Counted from the stretch's first letter, positions 24,495 through 32,717 are shown. The stretch is 43,209 nucleotides of DNA from JAHFJU01 sp964354865 (GCA_964354865.1 CAYHBN010000003.1:1-43209); one strand, 5' to 3'. Notes: a model not told the origin generated them from the letters alone. A program made the numbers and translations.

Positions 24495-24526
24495 AAAAAT
24501 GAGGGGGCAGTATTAATACCCCCTCA
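24493..24526 (-). terminator. Intrinsic terminator of glnA
   Basis: On the minus strand GAGGGGG (24519-24525 complement) pairs with CCCCCTC (24501-24507 complement) around an 11-nt loop and is followed by ATTTTTAT. The tail runs into the start codon of the Fur-family gene (24494). A TATACT box (24526-24531 complement) lies just upstream of the stem. Confidence 0.75.
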
Positions 24527-24541
24527 GTATACCTTATCTTT

Positions 24542-26179
24542 TTAATATTCAGTCCAGAGCAGCTGATTGGTTATTTCGTGGTGAAATCGCACTTCGCCAG
24601 TCTTTAATTTTGTTCCAAGGGAGCGTGGCGAACGGTCTGCCGCCATACGTTTAAGCGCTACATATTTTTCGTGATTGCCTTCTCCCATGACGTGTTTCAT
24701 AAAAATGCTCGCTGAAAAGTTTTCCATCGCAGTGTAAATTTCACCAGGAAGTTTTTGGATTGGAGAGTCGTAGACCGCGTTTTCCATTCTCTTATAATCT
24801 TCAGCTGAGGCATCGACTGCGGCAAGACCTGCTTTTAATAAGGTGTAGAAAACTAAATATGGATTTGCATCGGGCGCAACCGTGCGAACCTCTATACGTG
24901 AGCTTTTCTCGTTACCAATCGGAATACGAATCATAGAGCCACGATCGGTCGATGAACATTTAATTTCATTTGGCGCCTCGAATGCAGGGTCTAGACGGCG
25001 GTACGCATTTACGCTCGCGTTAATTGCCAAACATAAATCTTGGCCGTAGTACAAAATACCGGTCAGAAAACGATGTGCCATTTCTGAAAGTTTGTACTTG
25101 CCGTTCACATCGTAGAACATGTTTTTCGAAGAACCGTCAGGCTGAATCTGTGCGAGAGACATATTGGTGTGCATACCAGTACCGTTAATACCTGCAACTG
25201 GTTTTGGTAAGAAACAAGCGGTATAGCCCATGGTGCTGGCAACCTGACGAGCAAGCAATTTATACAAAAGGACTTGGTCGGCGGTATCAAGCGCAGCTGA
25301 ATAACGGAAGTTCAACTCGAACTGTGCCGGTGCAACCTCGGGATGATCTTTTTCATTTTCGAATCCGAGAGCGCGCTGAACTTCGGCAAATTTATCAATG
25401 AAGATTCGAAGCACATCTTGTGGCAGAGAGCTGTAGTATCCACTCGAAGTTACTAACTCAAATCCTGTTTTTTCATCGAATGACTGTTCTGCCTTGAATC
25501 CTTTAAATAAAAAGCCTTCAATTTCAGGTGCAATGTTAACAATAATCCCCTGTTTTTTGCGAAGTTCTTGCGTGAGGAGCATTAATTGTCCACGAAAATC
25601 TGCCGAATAGGGAGAGCCATCTTTATCGCTTATGTTTGCGAAAATCAGAACTTTTCCGGGACCGAATAAATCAGCCGGAGCCCAACGGAATGAGGTCCAA
25701 TCAATTTTCAGGCGCAGGTCAGACTCTTTTTGTGCAGAAAATCCGCGGATTGAAGAACCGTCAAAGGTAAGGTTGTCTTCTGATCCTAATAAAAACTTTT
25801 TATCGTAGTCGAGTGCGTGTAGTTTGCCTTCTAAATCACTAAAGAAAACCGTTGCCGCCTTAACTCCTTTTTCTTCATGCAAATATTTCATTAATTCACC
25901 GCGAACCTCGTCGCTTGTAGCACCAGAAAGCCTTCGCTCTTTCATGGCCAAATTTCGTTCTTCAAGCTCTAAATAACTCAGCTCAAGAAGGTGATCTTGC
26001 CCCACTTTTAAGTAGCTATAATCTTTATTATGCGCACGAATTGTCGAGGCATAATGACTACCAACTGCGCCTACATGAGCCTCAAACGGGGTATGCCCCG
26101 TGCCATTTACCGATGGAGGAGCCAAAACCGGAGACGAACCAGATTGAGCGCCCTGCACTCCTGCAATTGATGGAAGCAT
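24542..26179 (-). CDS. glnA: Glutamine synthetase type I with N-terminal extension
   Basis: It makes glutamine from glutamate, ammonia and ATP. Family motifs: FDGSSIRGF with ESD (139-154), PEIEGFLF (218-225, metal Glu), DHPEVAPAQFEL (278-289), KPVAGINGTGMHTNMSL (326-342, metal His337), the Asn-rich loop (NASVNAYRRL) and SRIEVR. A Gly/Ser/Pro-rich tail and helix of about 90 residues precede the usual N-terminus. The adenylylation Tyr of the 'NLYxLP' loop is absent (SPIQKLP), so control by GlnE is not expected. A de novo glutamine gene is unusual for a reduced genome. A related gamma-glutamyl ligase is less likely. Confidence 0.9.
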   Translation of the reverse strand: MLPSIAGVQGAQSGSSPVLAPPSVNGTGHTPFEAHVGAVGSHYASTIRAHNKDYSYLKVGQDHLLELSYLELEERNLAMKERRLSGATSDEVRGELMKYLHEEKGVKAATVFFSDLEGKLHALDYDKKFLLGSEDNLTFDGSSIRGFSAQKESDLRLKIDWTSFRWAPADLFGPGKVLIFANISDKDGSPYSADFRGQLMLLTQELRKKQGIIVNIAPEIEGFLFKGFKAEQSFDEKTGFELVTSSGYYSSLPQDVLRIFIDKFAEVQRALGFENEKDHPEVAPAQFELNFRYSAALDTADQVLLYKLLARQVASTMGYTACFLPKPVAGINGTGMHTNMSLAQIQPDGSSKNMFYDVNGKYKLSEMAHRFLTGILYYGQDLCLAINASVNAYRRLDPAFEAPNEIKCSSTDRGSMIRIPIGNEKSSRIEVRTVAPDANPYLVFYTLLKAGLAAVDASAEDYKRMENAVYDSPIQKLPGEIYTAMENFSASIFMKHVMGEGNHEKYVALKRMAADRSPRSLGTKLKTGEVRFHHEITNQLLWTEY

Positions 26180-26213
26180 GAAGAGTAAAAATTAAGAAAT
26201 AAACTACCCTCTT

Positions 26214-26242
26214 TCTATACGGGGATTCAAAATTTCAGACAA
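26214..26242 (-). promoter_or_regulatory. glnA promoter
   Basis: On the minus strand TTGTCT (26237-26242), a 17-bp spacer and TATAGA (26214-26219) lie 34 nt before ATG 26179. Confidence 0.5.
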
Positions 26243-26301
26243 CAAAAATGACATGCATTTACGAAACAATTGTTATGTATTATGTATCTTAAAAGATGAC
26301 T

Positions 26302-27267
26302 TCAGGTGGTAAACAAATTTTTTAGGTTTTCTAGAATACTCGCATGACAGTGAACTCGATTTTCTAGAGGAATTGCGTCGATGCGCGTCTCGACAACAAC
26401 CGCAAGTTCGGCGTTTGGACCGCGCACTCGTTTACGATGCCCTGATTCATCAGTGTGAATAATTTCGGCCCGTGTCAAAAAGTCATCGACTGAGCGATCG
26501 TGACCGCCATGAACTACGCCGTCACGAATCTCTTCACCAAAACGGGTTTTACCTTCGTGACGTAGAATAGCGCCCTCTCTTTTTAATATTTCACATACCT
26601 CTCTCGAAATTGGTGAATGCCATGCATGTTCACCATGTACATAGATATAGGGATTTTTGTCGGGATGATCTTCGGGGCCTAAGTCTTCATCTTCATGCAG
26701 ATCAAAAACAAGTCGAGGTGGATACGAGTGGCAGAGATCTAACATATCGCCGATTATGGCTTCTGCATAACGAGAGGCCGGCTCATTGGCAAACGTCTTC
26801 ACTCCTCTTTTATCTACCGGCAATACGTGATCGGGATCGGCAACGGTGGTACCAGAACCACGACGGGCATCAAAATAGCGCCAATCATGTGCATAACCAG
26901 CGGGATTTAACAGCGGATAAACGACGACAGGAATGTTATTCCACGCAAGGTCGTTCAATACAACCAGTTTTTGTGCAATTGCATTAGGGCCTGCCGGCTC
27001 TTCGCCATGAACACCCGCAAGCAACCACAGTGCGGGGCCACGTACTGCGCTGGCAATTCTCACAATGGGGTATGTCGTTGGACCCTCAATTTCGGATAAT
27101 TGTTGATCAATAACTTTCTTTACTTCAAAAAGAGGGTTTGCCCCTTCTCCAAGGGATTTATAAGCACGTACTAAATCGGCCACGGACATACGCCCATCTT
27201 TTACATCGTCACCCATCGGGCCAACTTTCATGTAGCCAGGTTTTTGCATGATATGCCATTTTAACAT
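26302..27267 (-). CDS. M14-type zinc carboxypeptidase / AstE-like amidohydrolase
   Basis: The 321-residue protein has the M14/AstE zinc site: His and Glu in AGVHGEEPAGPNAI, and His in LVFDLHEDED. NPAGYAHDWRYFDARRG fits the M14 substrate-binding loop and TDESGH and VVVETR fit its later strands. No signal peptide is seen, so it likely trims intracellular peptides or deacylates an amino acid. ATG 27267 (MLKWHIM) follows the TrmB-like gene's stop by 2 nt; MQKPGYM (27249) is an alternative start. The two genes are surely co-transcribed. Confidence 0.8.
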   Translation of the reverse strand: MLKWHIMQKPGYMKVGPMGDDVKDGRMSVADLVRAYKSLGEGANPLFEVKKVIDQQLSEIEGPTTYPIVRIASAVRGPALWLLAGVHGEEPAGPNAIAQKLVVLNDLAWNNIPVVVYPLLNPAGYAHDWRYFDARRGSGTTVADPDHVLPVDKRGVKTFANEPASRYAEAIIGDMLDLCHSYPPRLVFDLHEDEDLGPEDHPDKNPYIYVHGEHAWHSPISREVCEILKREGAILRHEGKTRFGEEIRDGVVHGGHDRSVDDFLTRAEIIHTDESGHRKRVRGPNAELAVVVETRIDAIPLENRVHCHASILENLKNLFTT

Positions 27268-27269
27268 GC

Positions 27270-28046
27270 TCAGACTGCCGGCAACAAATCCCAAATAAGA
27301 TTCCACATCGAGTCGTGCATTTTATAAATGTGTTCGTTTTCGATAATGACGCCCACAAAGTCATTTTTCACGTAGGTAATATACGAAACACGATTGTCAT
27401 AGATGTTCATTTCGAGGGCAAAGGGGTAGAGCTCGCGGTTGATCCATTTGTAGCCTTTGTGTGATTTCGGCGAGTAGCTGCCGCTGTTATAAACCTGACG
27501 CGCAAAAGGAGTATCGAGCAGCAAACTGCGTTTGGTAATTTCTGTTTTTTCACGCTCTTTCACGTAGTCATCATTGATGTCTTGCACATGTTCAAACATG
27601 GCGTCGATGTTTGCATAATCTTTTAGAGGAGTTTTTGAGGTCAGTGTATCAAACAAAACCGAACGCACGCCTTCGCGGCCTTGGAAAAATTTAACACCGG
27701 GAATTGCTTTTGTTGAGTGCATCAAGCCGAGCAATTGCGGGGCGACTTTTTTAAGCTCTTCAATTGTTTGATCATAGCGCGCAACGGAACTACGCTTCTT
27801 TACTTCAACTAAATTCGCGAGTGAGTCGGGGTGTACTGCTGCATAGATACGCGTATTTTTCGAAAGGCCTTTTGTAACGAGTTGCTGTTTTTCGAGCTGC
27901 GAGAGTAAATGCTGCGCGGTAGTCCTCGGTACTCGAAGCTGGCGCGCGATCACACTCGCGGGCTGCGGACCTACTTTTAAAAGCTGCACGTACGTCGCAA
28001 TTTCTTTGTCATCCAATCCTAATTTTTTAAAGACGTTGTTAAGCAT
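27270..28046 (-). CDS. TrmB-like transcriptional regulator
   Basis: The N-terminal winged helix (LGLDDKEIATYVQLLKVGPQPASVIARQLRVPRTTAQHLLSQLEKQQLV) is the TrmB/MarR-like type, most familiar in archaea and in CPR. The rest (about 85-258) is a ligand-binding region with FFQGREGVRSVLFDTL and a beta-rich end (VKNDFVGVIIENEHIYKMH). It is the first gene of an operon with the M14 peptidase and diverges from the asparaginase. A dyad lies over its own predicted start of transcription, so it probably regulates itself and perhaps the divergent gene. Confidence 0.85.
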   Translation of the reverse strand: MLNNVFKKLGLDDKEIATYVQLLKVGPQPASVIARQLRVPRTTAQHLLSQLEKQQLVTKGLSKNTRIYAAVHPDSLANLVEVKKRSSVARYDQTIEELKKVAPQLLGLMHSTKAIPGVKFFQGREGVRSVLFDTLTSKTPLKDYANIDAMFEHVQDINDDYVKEREKTEITKRSLLLDTPFARQVYNSGSYSPKSHKGYKWINRELYPFALEMNIYDNRVSYITYVKNDFVGVIIENEHIYKMHDSMWNLIWDLLPAV

Positions 28047-28079
28047 AGAGAGGTGCGCATTAGCGCAATTATTACTATT

Positions 28080-28132
28080 TGCCCATACTCTGTGGGCAGA
28101 TTTAGTATAGCAAATAACAGGTTAATAGTCGA
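28080..28132 (-). promoter_or_regulatory. TrmB operon promoter with operator-like dyad
   Basis: On the minus strand TCGACT (28127-28132), a 17-bp spacer and TATACT (28104-28109) form the promoter, with transcription starting near 28097. A dyad TGCCCA-N7-TGGGCA (28080-28098) covers that start, a typical place for a repressor. Confidence 0.5.
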
Positions 28133-28205
28133 GAACATCAATACCGAGAGTTGCCATAATGCCCAAAGCATTCTACTCTCACATCTTATCAAAAATGTTA
28201 TTTAT

Positions 28206-29489
28206 ATGACTCAATCACTCAACAGCCAACCAGAAATATCATCCACGAGCGTATACACAGAAAATCAACGTCAATTTTTAGCAGAAGTGGATAGGCGAGG
28301 AATCGATGTGAGACTTTTTGGATCATTTGTTCCAGAAGTAAATTTTGATAGCCTCGGTGATTTATCGGGCGGCACTCGCCCTCCAATTGCCTACATTCAT
28401 ACCGGAGGAACACTCATGATGGTACCATCAACCGCAACCAACGGAGCACTTAGTTTTGACGGAGCTCTTGATATTCCAAAAACACTTGATGCATGCGACT
28501 ATCTCGCAAGCATAAAAGCACGCTACAGAATCCTCGCACTAAAACTTGCCTCAATTGACTCCAAAGAAGTAAGACCAGAACTCTGGAGTGCGATTGCAGC
28601 CACTATCAAAACAATTTACGACAAAATTGAAGGAGTCGTCATTGGACATGGAACACATACCCTCGAATACTCTGCCAGCGGGACCGCATTCGCACTAAGA
28701 AATCTTGCAATGCCTGTCGTTTTCACCGCATCGCAAATTCCGATTCTTGGATTTCCCGGAAGCGATGGAATGCCAAATTTAACGGGATCTATGGAAATTG
28801 CAGCACATGGAAACCTGGGCGAAGTTGTGGCTTATGCAAACGGAGAAATATATCGAGGAACGCGAGTAACGAAAAGAAACGATAGCCGCCTCGCGGTTTT
28901 TGAATCACGAGTAACGGGCCCACTCGGGTACTTCACCGGAAGCACGGTTCCAGGAAAAAACATTGAATTACGACCTGGTGCACGCTTAAGAGAAGGAAAA
29001 AGAAAACATGAATTAGTATTTACTCCCGAATTCAGTAGATACGTTGCCGCTCTTAAACAACAGCCCGGAATGACCGAGGCTATCTTAGATAAAATCGTAG
29101 AATCTCGAGATACTATAGGAATTGTACTTGAAACATATGGCAGCGGAGCCGTACCGCGTGCAATGGTGCCTATCATAGAAAAGCATACAAATAATGGATA
29201 CCCGATTTTTGTGTCATCAAGCTGCGCAGAATCAGGAGTTTCGGCGACGATGAATTTGCATGATGAAGACGCCATCGCTGCACATGCGTCGGGACTAAGA
29301 AATGTTGGGGATATGTCTACGACAGCCGCAACGGTAAAGCTCATGCATGCGGTTGGAAATCTACCTCCCTCGCCCGAAGACGCGAAACCAGAAGATCGCC
29401 GAGATTATCTCGAATTAATTCGAACAGAAATGTTGGACAAAAACTATGCAGGCGAGATTACGAGCAAAAAAATATCTGAAGATTATTGA
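28206..29489 (+). CDS. L-asparaginase family amidohydrolase with altered active site
   Basis: The 427-residue protein aligns with type I/II asparaginases: YIHTGGT (nucleophile Thr69), VIGHGTHTLEYSASG (147-152 region), FTASQIPI, SDGMPNLTGSMEIA, VTKRND (Lys223 of the triad), and IGIVLETYGSGAVP. The usual HGTDT motif reads HGTHT: the catalytic-site Asp is His151. It may act on another amide or have lowered activity. ATG 28206 (MTQSLN) is preferred; the frame is open from 28053 but the upstream part is dense in AT-rich codons. It diverges from the TrmB gene, and the cluster context is Asn/Gln and peptide nitrogen. Confidence 0.8.
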   Translation: MTQSLNSQPEISSTSVYTENQRQFLAEVDRRGIDVRLFGSFVPEVNFDSLGDLSGGTRPPIAYIHTGGTLMMVPSTATNGALSFDGALDIPKTLDACDYLASIKARYRILALKLASIDSKEVRPELWSAIAATIKTIYDKIEGVVIGHGTHTLEYSASGTAFALRNLAMPVVFTASQIPILGFPGSDGMPNLTGSMEIAAHGNLGEVVAYANGEIYRGTRVTKRNDSRLAVFESRVTGPLGYFTGSTVPGKNIELRPGARLREGKRKHELVFTPEFSRYVAALKQQPGMTEAILDKIVESRDTIGIVLETYGSGAVPRAMVPIIEKHTNNGYPIFVSSSCAESGVSATMNLHDEDAIAAHASGLRNVGDMSTTAATVKLMHAVGNLPPSPEDAKPEDRRDYLELIRTEMLDKNYAGEITSKKISEDY

Positions 29490-29490
29490 T

Positions 29491-30618
29491 TCACGTAATA
29501 AACTCCAAATAATTTTCTCTCGAAATAATTTCAAACGAAGATTCAGGGTATGCTTCTAGCCACTCTTTTGGCGCCTTGATTTTTTTGTCACCCCATTTGA
29601 ATTCATAGCCAAATAGTTTTCCGTCACGTTCTTCAATGAGGTCGATCTCTTTTTGATCCCATGTGCGCCAAAAATAATCATTAGCGTAAATTGGAGCATA
29701 GCTTCGTTTTTTAAGGCGCTCTATAAAAAGAAAATTTTCCCACAGAGCACCAACATCATTACGAGCGCTCAATTCATTAAAATTTGAGATAACCGCATTG
29801 CGCAAACCTAAATCGTAAAAATAATATTTGCCTTTTTTAGTAATTTCTTTACGAAGATTCCTACTAAAACCTCGTAAGTTATAGACAACAAAAGTTTTTT
29901 CAAAAAGATCTATATATCGCGCAACGGTTTTTGCGTCAATCCCCAATTGGCGACCAAGTTCCTGAAAAGAGACTTCACTCCCAATCTGAAAAGCAAGCAA
30001 CCTTAATAAATCAACAAGCAACTTTGGACTTTTTACTTGTTCAAGTTCTAAAATATCTTTCAATAAATATGAGTTCATCAGCTCTTCTAAATGGAGTATT
30101 TTTTCATCTCTCGATTCAGCGGTAACAACTTCTGGATACCCTCCATACAACAAAAAATCTTGAAGTTTTTCTTTTAATTCATATGCGTTATACATCTGCC
30201 CAAATTCTCCCTGCCAAACAGGAAAAAGCGTCAGTGAAGTTTTTCTTCCCGTTAAAGGTTCACCAACTTGTCCGGCAAGTTCAAATGAAGAAGAACCGGT
30301 AGCTATGATTCTTATACCGGGAACGTGATCTACCATTATCTTGAATGCCTGCCCAATATTTGGGATTTTCTGAGCTTCATCAATCACAATTAACTCATAA
30401 CCTCTACAATAATCTATAATGCCATTAAAATCCTGAGAGGCAAAAAAATTAGCAGTAGAAATATTATCACCACTGTCTAATTTATACTTAAAATGAGTAC
30501 TTTTAAGATAATCTTCTAATAAGGTTGTTTTACCAGCTTGTCGCGGTCCAAAAATTATTAAAGCCTTATTTGGCTTAATATATGGCGTTAAATCAGCATA
30601 TATTCTCTTAATTTTCAT
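29491..30618 (-). CDS. AAA+ ATPase with DUF4143 domain
   Basis: The 375-residue protein has Walker A (IIFGPRQAGKTTLLEDYL, about 22-39), Walker B (ELIVIDEAQKI), the sensor (RIIATGSSSFEL) and GRKTSLTLFPVW. The DUF4143 C-terminus carries a winged helix (FQELGRQLGIDAKTVARYIDLFEKTFVVYNL), YYFYDLGLRNAV and a nuclease-like end (WRTWDQKEIDLIEERDGKLFGYEFKW). The D-(E)-x-K residues resemble a PD-(D/E)XK remnant. The function of the family is unclear, with toxin-antitoxin and mobile-element links suggested. ATG 30618 is chosen because a strong promoter ends 6 nt upstream. Confidence 0.88.
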   Translation of the reverse strand: MKIKRIYADLTPYIKPNKALIIFGPRQAGKTTLLEDYLKSTHFKYKLDSGDNISTANFFASQDFNGIIDYCRGYELIVIDEAQKIPNIGQAFKIMVDHVPGIRIIATGSSSFELAGQVGEPLTGRKTSLTLFPVWQGEFGQMYNAYELKEKLQDFLLYGGYPEVVTAESRDEKILHLEELMNSYLLKDILELEQVKSPKLLVDLLRLLAFQIGSEVSFQELGRQLGIDAKTVARYIDLFEKTFVVYNLRGFSRNLRKEITKKGKYYFYDLGLRNAVISNFNELSARNDVGALWENFLFIERLKKRSYAPIYANDYFWRTWDQKEIDLIEERDGKLFGYEFKWGDKKIKAPKEWLEAYPESSFEIISRENYLEFIT

Positions 30619-30624
30619 GGATAA

Positions 30625-30653
30625 ATGATACCAAATTCCTCGAAATAAGTCAA
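30625..30653 (-). promoter_or_regulatory. Leaderless promoter for the DUF4143 ATPase
   Basis: On the minus strand TTGACT (30648-30653), a 17-bp spacer and TATCAT (30625-30630) lie 6 nt before ATG 30618. The spacer and -35 fall within the first unit of the 33-bp tandem repeat. Confidence 0.6.
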
Positions 30654-30736
30654 TTTCAGGGAATGGCACTCCTCGAAATAAGCTAATTACGCGGAATTGA
30701 ACTACTCAAAATAGGCGGATTTTAGGGATTCCGTAC
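30638..30736. repeat. Three degenerate 33-bp tandem repeats
   Basis: The word CCTCGAAATAAG occurs at 30638 and 30671, and a relaxed form (ACTCAAAATAGG) at 30704, exactly 33 bp apart each time. Units one and two share about 20 of 33 bases; unit three is weaker. They lie between the 3' end of the ABC gene and the ATPase start, over its promoter. Confidence 0.6.
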
Positions 30737-30775
30737 CGGGACGGGATTGGGATACAGAGTGCAAAAGTGATTCGG

Positions 30776-32674
30776 TCACTTCGTTCCCTCATCACTGTCA
30801 GCCAAAAATCCACCGGTCTGCAACTCAACCATACGGGCGTAATCGTCGTTGTTTTTGAGCAGTTCTGAGTGTGGTCCCTGTGCGATGAGCTCGCCGCCTT
30901 TGAGCACGAGAATTTTGTCGGCACTGCGAACCGTGGCTAAACGATGGGCGATGGTCAAGGTCGTGCGACCTTCACTTAACGTAATAAGGCCCTTTTGAAC
31001 CTGCGCCTCGGTCATACTATCGAGTGCACTGGTTGGCTCATCGAGAATAACAATTTTTGGATTTTTCAAAACGGCACGCGCGATTGCAAGACGTTGGCGC
31101 TCACCACCAGACAGACGCACACCGCGCTCCCCTACCAAGGTATCGTACTTCTTTGGCAGTACATCTATAAACTCATGTGCTGCGGCGATTTGAGCAGCTT
31201 TTTTAATTTGGGCTCGCGTTGCCGCTCGCCTGCCATACGCAATATTCTGCTCAATCGTTTCGCTATACAGCGCATGTTCTTGCAACACCGTACCAATCAG
31301 CGCGCGATAGTCGGCCTGTTTAAACTCCTTAATATTCACACCATCGAGCAAAATCTCGCCACTGGTCGGGTCGTACAAACGTGTCATGAGAGCCATAATC
31401 GTTGACTTGCCCGCACCTGAGCGACCGATCATTGCAACGTGTTCACCCGCGTGCATAACGAACGAAATGTTTTTGAGGGTGTTTCTCGAAGAGTTACTTT
31501 CAGGAACCACCGATTGGCTGGAAGGGTGGCCGGGAGAGGGAACAATGTGCGCCGAAGGGGAAGAGTGACCAGGAACAATGTGCTCCTTCGTCGCACTGGC
31601 ACTGGGATACTGAAAACTCACATTACGAAACTCAATCTCTCCCTTCACTTTTTTCGGATTCAAAAGTTTTGGCCGTTTTGGATCCAAGATAAAATCCTTT
31701 TCATTTACTAAATCGATATAGCGCTGAATTTGTTTTGCACGACGACTGTACTGTGGCAACTTGTCTCCTAAAATACGAAGTGGCGTGAGAATTTCGTTCA
31801 AGAGTCCCATAAACATAAACATCGTACCGAGCGTAATCGTGCCCTGCGAAACCAAATACACGCCCATGCCCATGACCATAAAACGGCCAACCGCATCGGG
31901 ATTCAGCATATCTGCCATGCGCCACTTTTTGTTGAGAGCAACCTGCGCACTAACCGCCGTATTCATATACCCTTCTTGCACTTTCAGAAACGCGCGTTCA
32001 TCTTGATTCAATTTATAGGTAATAACATTTGCAACCTGATCACCCATATGCTCAGATTTTTTCTCCCACAACTTATTAACTTTATGTTGCTCGCCCTCTG
32101 CACGACGAATAACCATGATAATGAGTGCAAGCCCCACGGGCACAATTGAAAGAGACACGAGCGTCATTTGCCAACTGACACTAAAAGCAATCGCAAGCAT
32201 GCCACAAAATCCTAAAATCGCGGGTACAAAGGAAGCAAGCCACCAGTTGGTCATCTCCCACATGGTTGAATCGGCATCGTCGACAATTTTGGTAATGCGA
32301 CTTGAGTGTTTTTGAGTATGCCGAAAATAATCCATGTTCAGCATCTTTTTAAATCCCGTAATATGCACGATCTGCGAACTATCGTTACCGATTTGCCACA
32401 CCATAAAGTTAGACTGAGAACCAAGAATATTATTCAGGACCGAGAGCACAAACCAAACACCGACAGAGACAAACAAAAGATGAATCGCCGCGTCGGTAAA
32501 GTTTTTAGCCAAAAGACCGGCAGTGAGTGCGTCGACGATCACTTTATATAAGTACGGCTCAATTAAACGAACCGCGGTCGAGACAAGAATCAACATACTC
32601 AAAACAGCAACCCGCCTACGGTTTTTCACCGCAAGTTTAAAAATGAGTCGAAGATAGGGCTTAAAAAGGATCAT
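30776..32674 (-). CDS. ABC exporter (fused permease and ATPase)
   Basis: A 632-residue half-transporter: six membrane helices (about 1-325) and a nucleotide-binding domain with Walker A (IGRSGAGKSTIMAL), Q-loop (GTVLQEHALYSETIEQN), signature (LSGGERQRLAIARA), Walker B (KIVILDEPTSALDS) and H-loop (TLTIAHRLATV). It exports lipids, drugs or peptides; the substrate is unknown. Between the A-loop (FQYP, near 357) and LKNISF (near 400) there is a Pro/Ser/His-rich insertion of about 35 residues where the family has about 8. It is encoded by a GC-rich tandem duplication (31539-31583). A promoter with TTGACG lies upstream. Confidence 0.93.
   Translation of the reverse strand: MILFKPYLRLIFKLAVKNRRRVAVLSMLILVSTAVRLIEPYLYKVIVDALTAGLLAKNFTDAAIHLLFVSVGVWFVLSVLNNILGSQSNFMVWQIGNDSSQIVHITGFKKMLNMDYFRHTQKHSSRITKIVDDADSTMWEMTNWWLASFVPAILGFCGMLAIAFSVSWQMTLVSLSIVPVGLALIIMVIRRAEGEQHKVNKLWEKKSEHMGDQVANVITYKLNQDERAFLKVQEGYMNTAVSAQVALNKKWRMADMLNPDAVGRFMVMGMGVYLVSQGTITLGTMFMFMGLLNEILTPLRILGDKLPQYSRRAKQIQRYIDLVNEKDFILDPKRPKLLNPKKVKGEIEFRNVSFQYPSASATKEHIVPGHSSPSAHIVPSPGHPSSQSVVPESNSSRNTLKNISFVMHAGEHVAMIGRSGAGKSTIMALMTRLYDPTSGEILLDGVNIKEFKQADYRALIGTVLQEHALYSETIEQNIAYGRRAATRAQIKKAAQIAAAHEFIDVLPKKYDTLVGERGVRLSGGERQRLAIARAVLKNPKIVILDEPTSALDSMTEAQVQKGLITLSEGRTTLTIAHRLATVRSADKILVLKGGELIAQGPHSELLKNNDDYARMVELQTGGFLADSDEGTK
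31539..31583. repeat. In-frame 33-bp duplication inside the ABC gene
   Basis: GGAACAATGTGC occurs at 31539-31550 and 31572-31583, exactly 33 bp apart, within related flanks (GGGTGGCC/GAGTGACC). On the coding strand it yields two HIVP...GHSS/GHPSS units in the extra loop. Confidence 0.6.
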
Positions 32675-32688
32675 AAATGAGCCGTATT

Positions 32689-32717
32689 ACTGTACCAATA
32701 TCTAGCGCAGTCGTCAA
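32689..32717 (-). promoter_or_regulatory. ABC exporter promoter
   Basis: On the minus strand TTGACG (32712-32717), a 17-bp spacer and TACAGT (32689-32694) precede ATG 32674 by 14 nt. Confidence 0.5.

Noticed and set aside
30619..30669. Longer start of the DUF4143 ATPase (MPFPEIDL...)
   Set aside because: The extra codons are promoter and 33-bp repeat DNA; the family begins near MKIKRIY.
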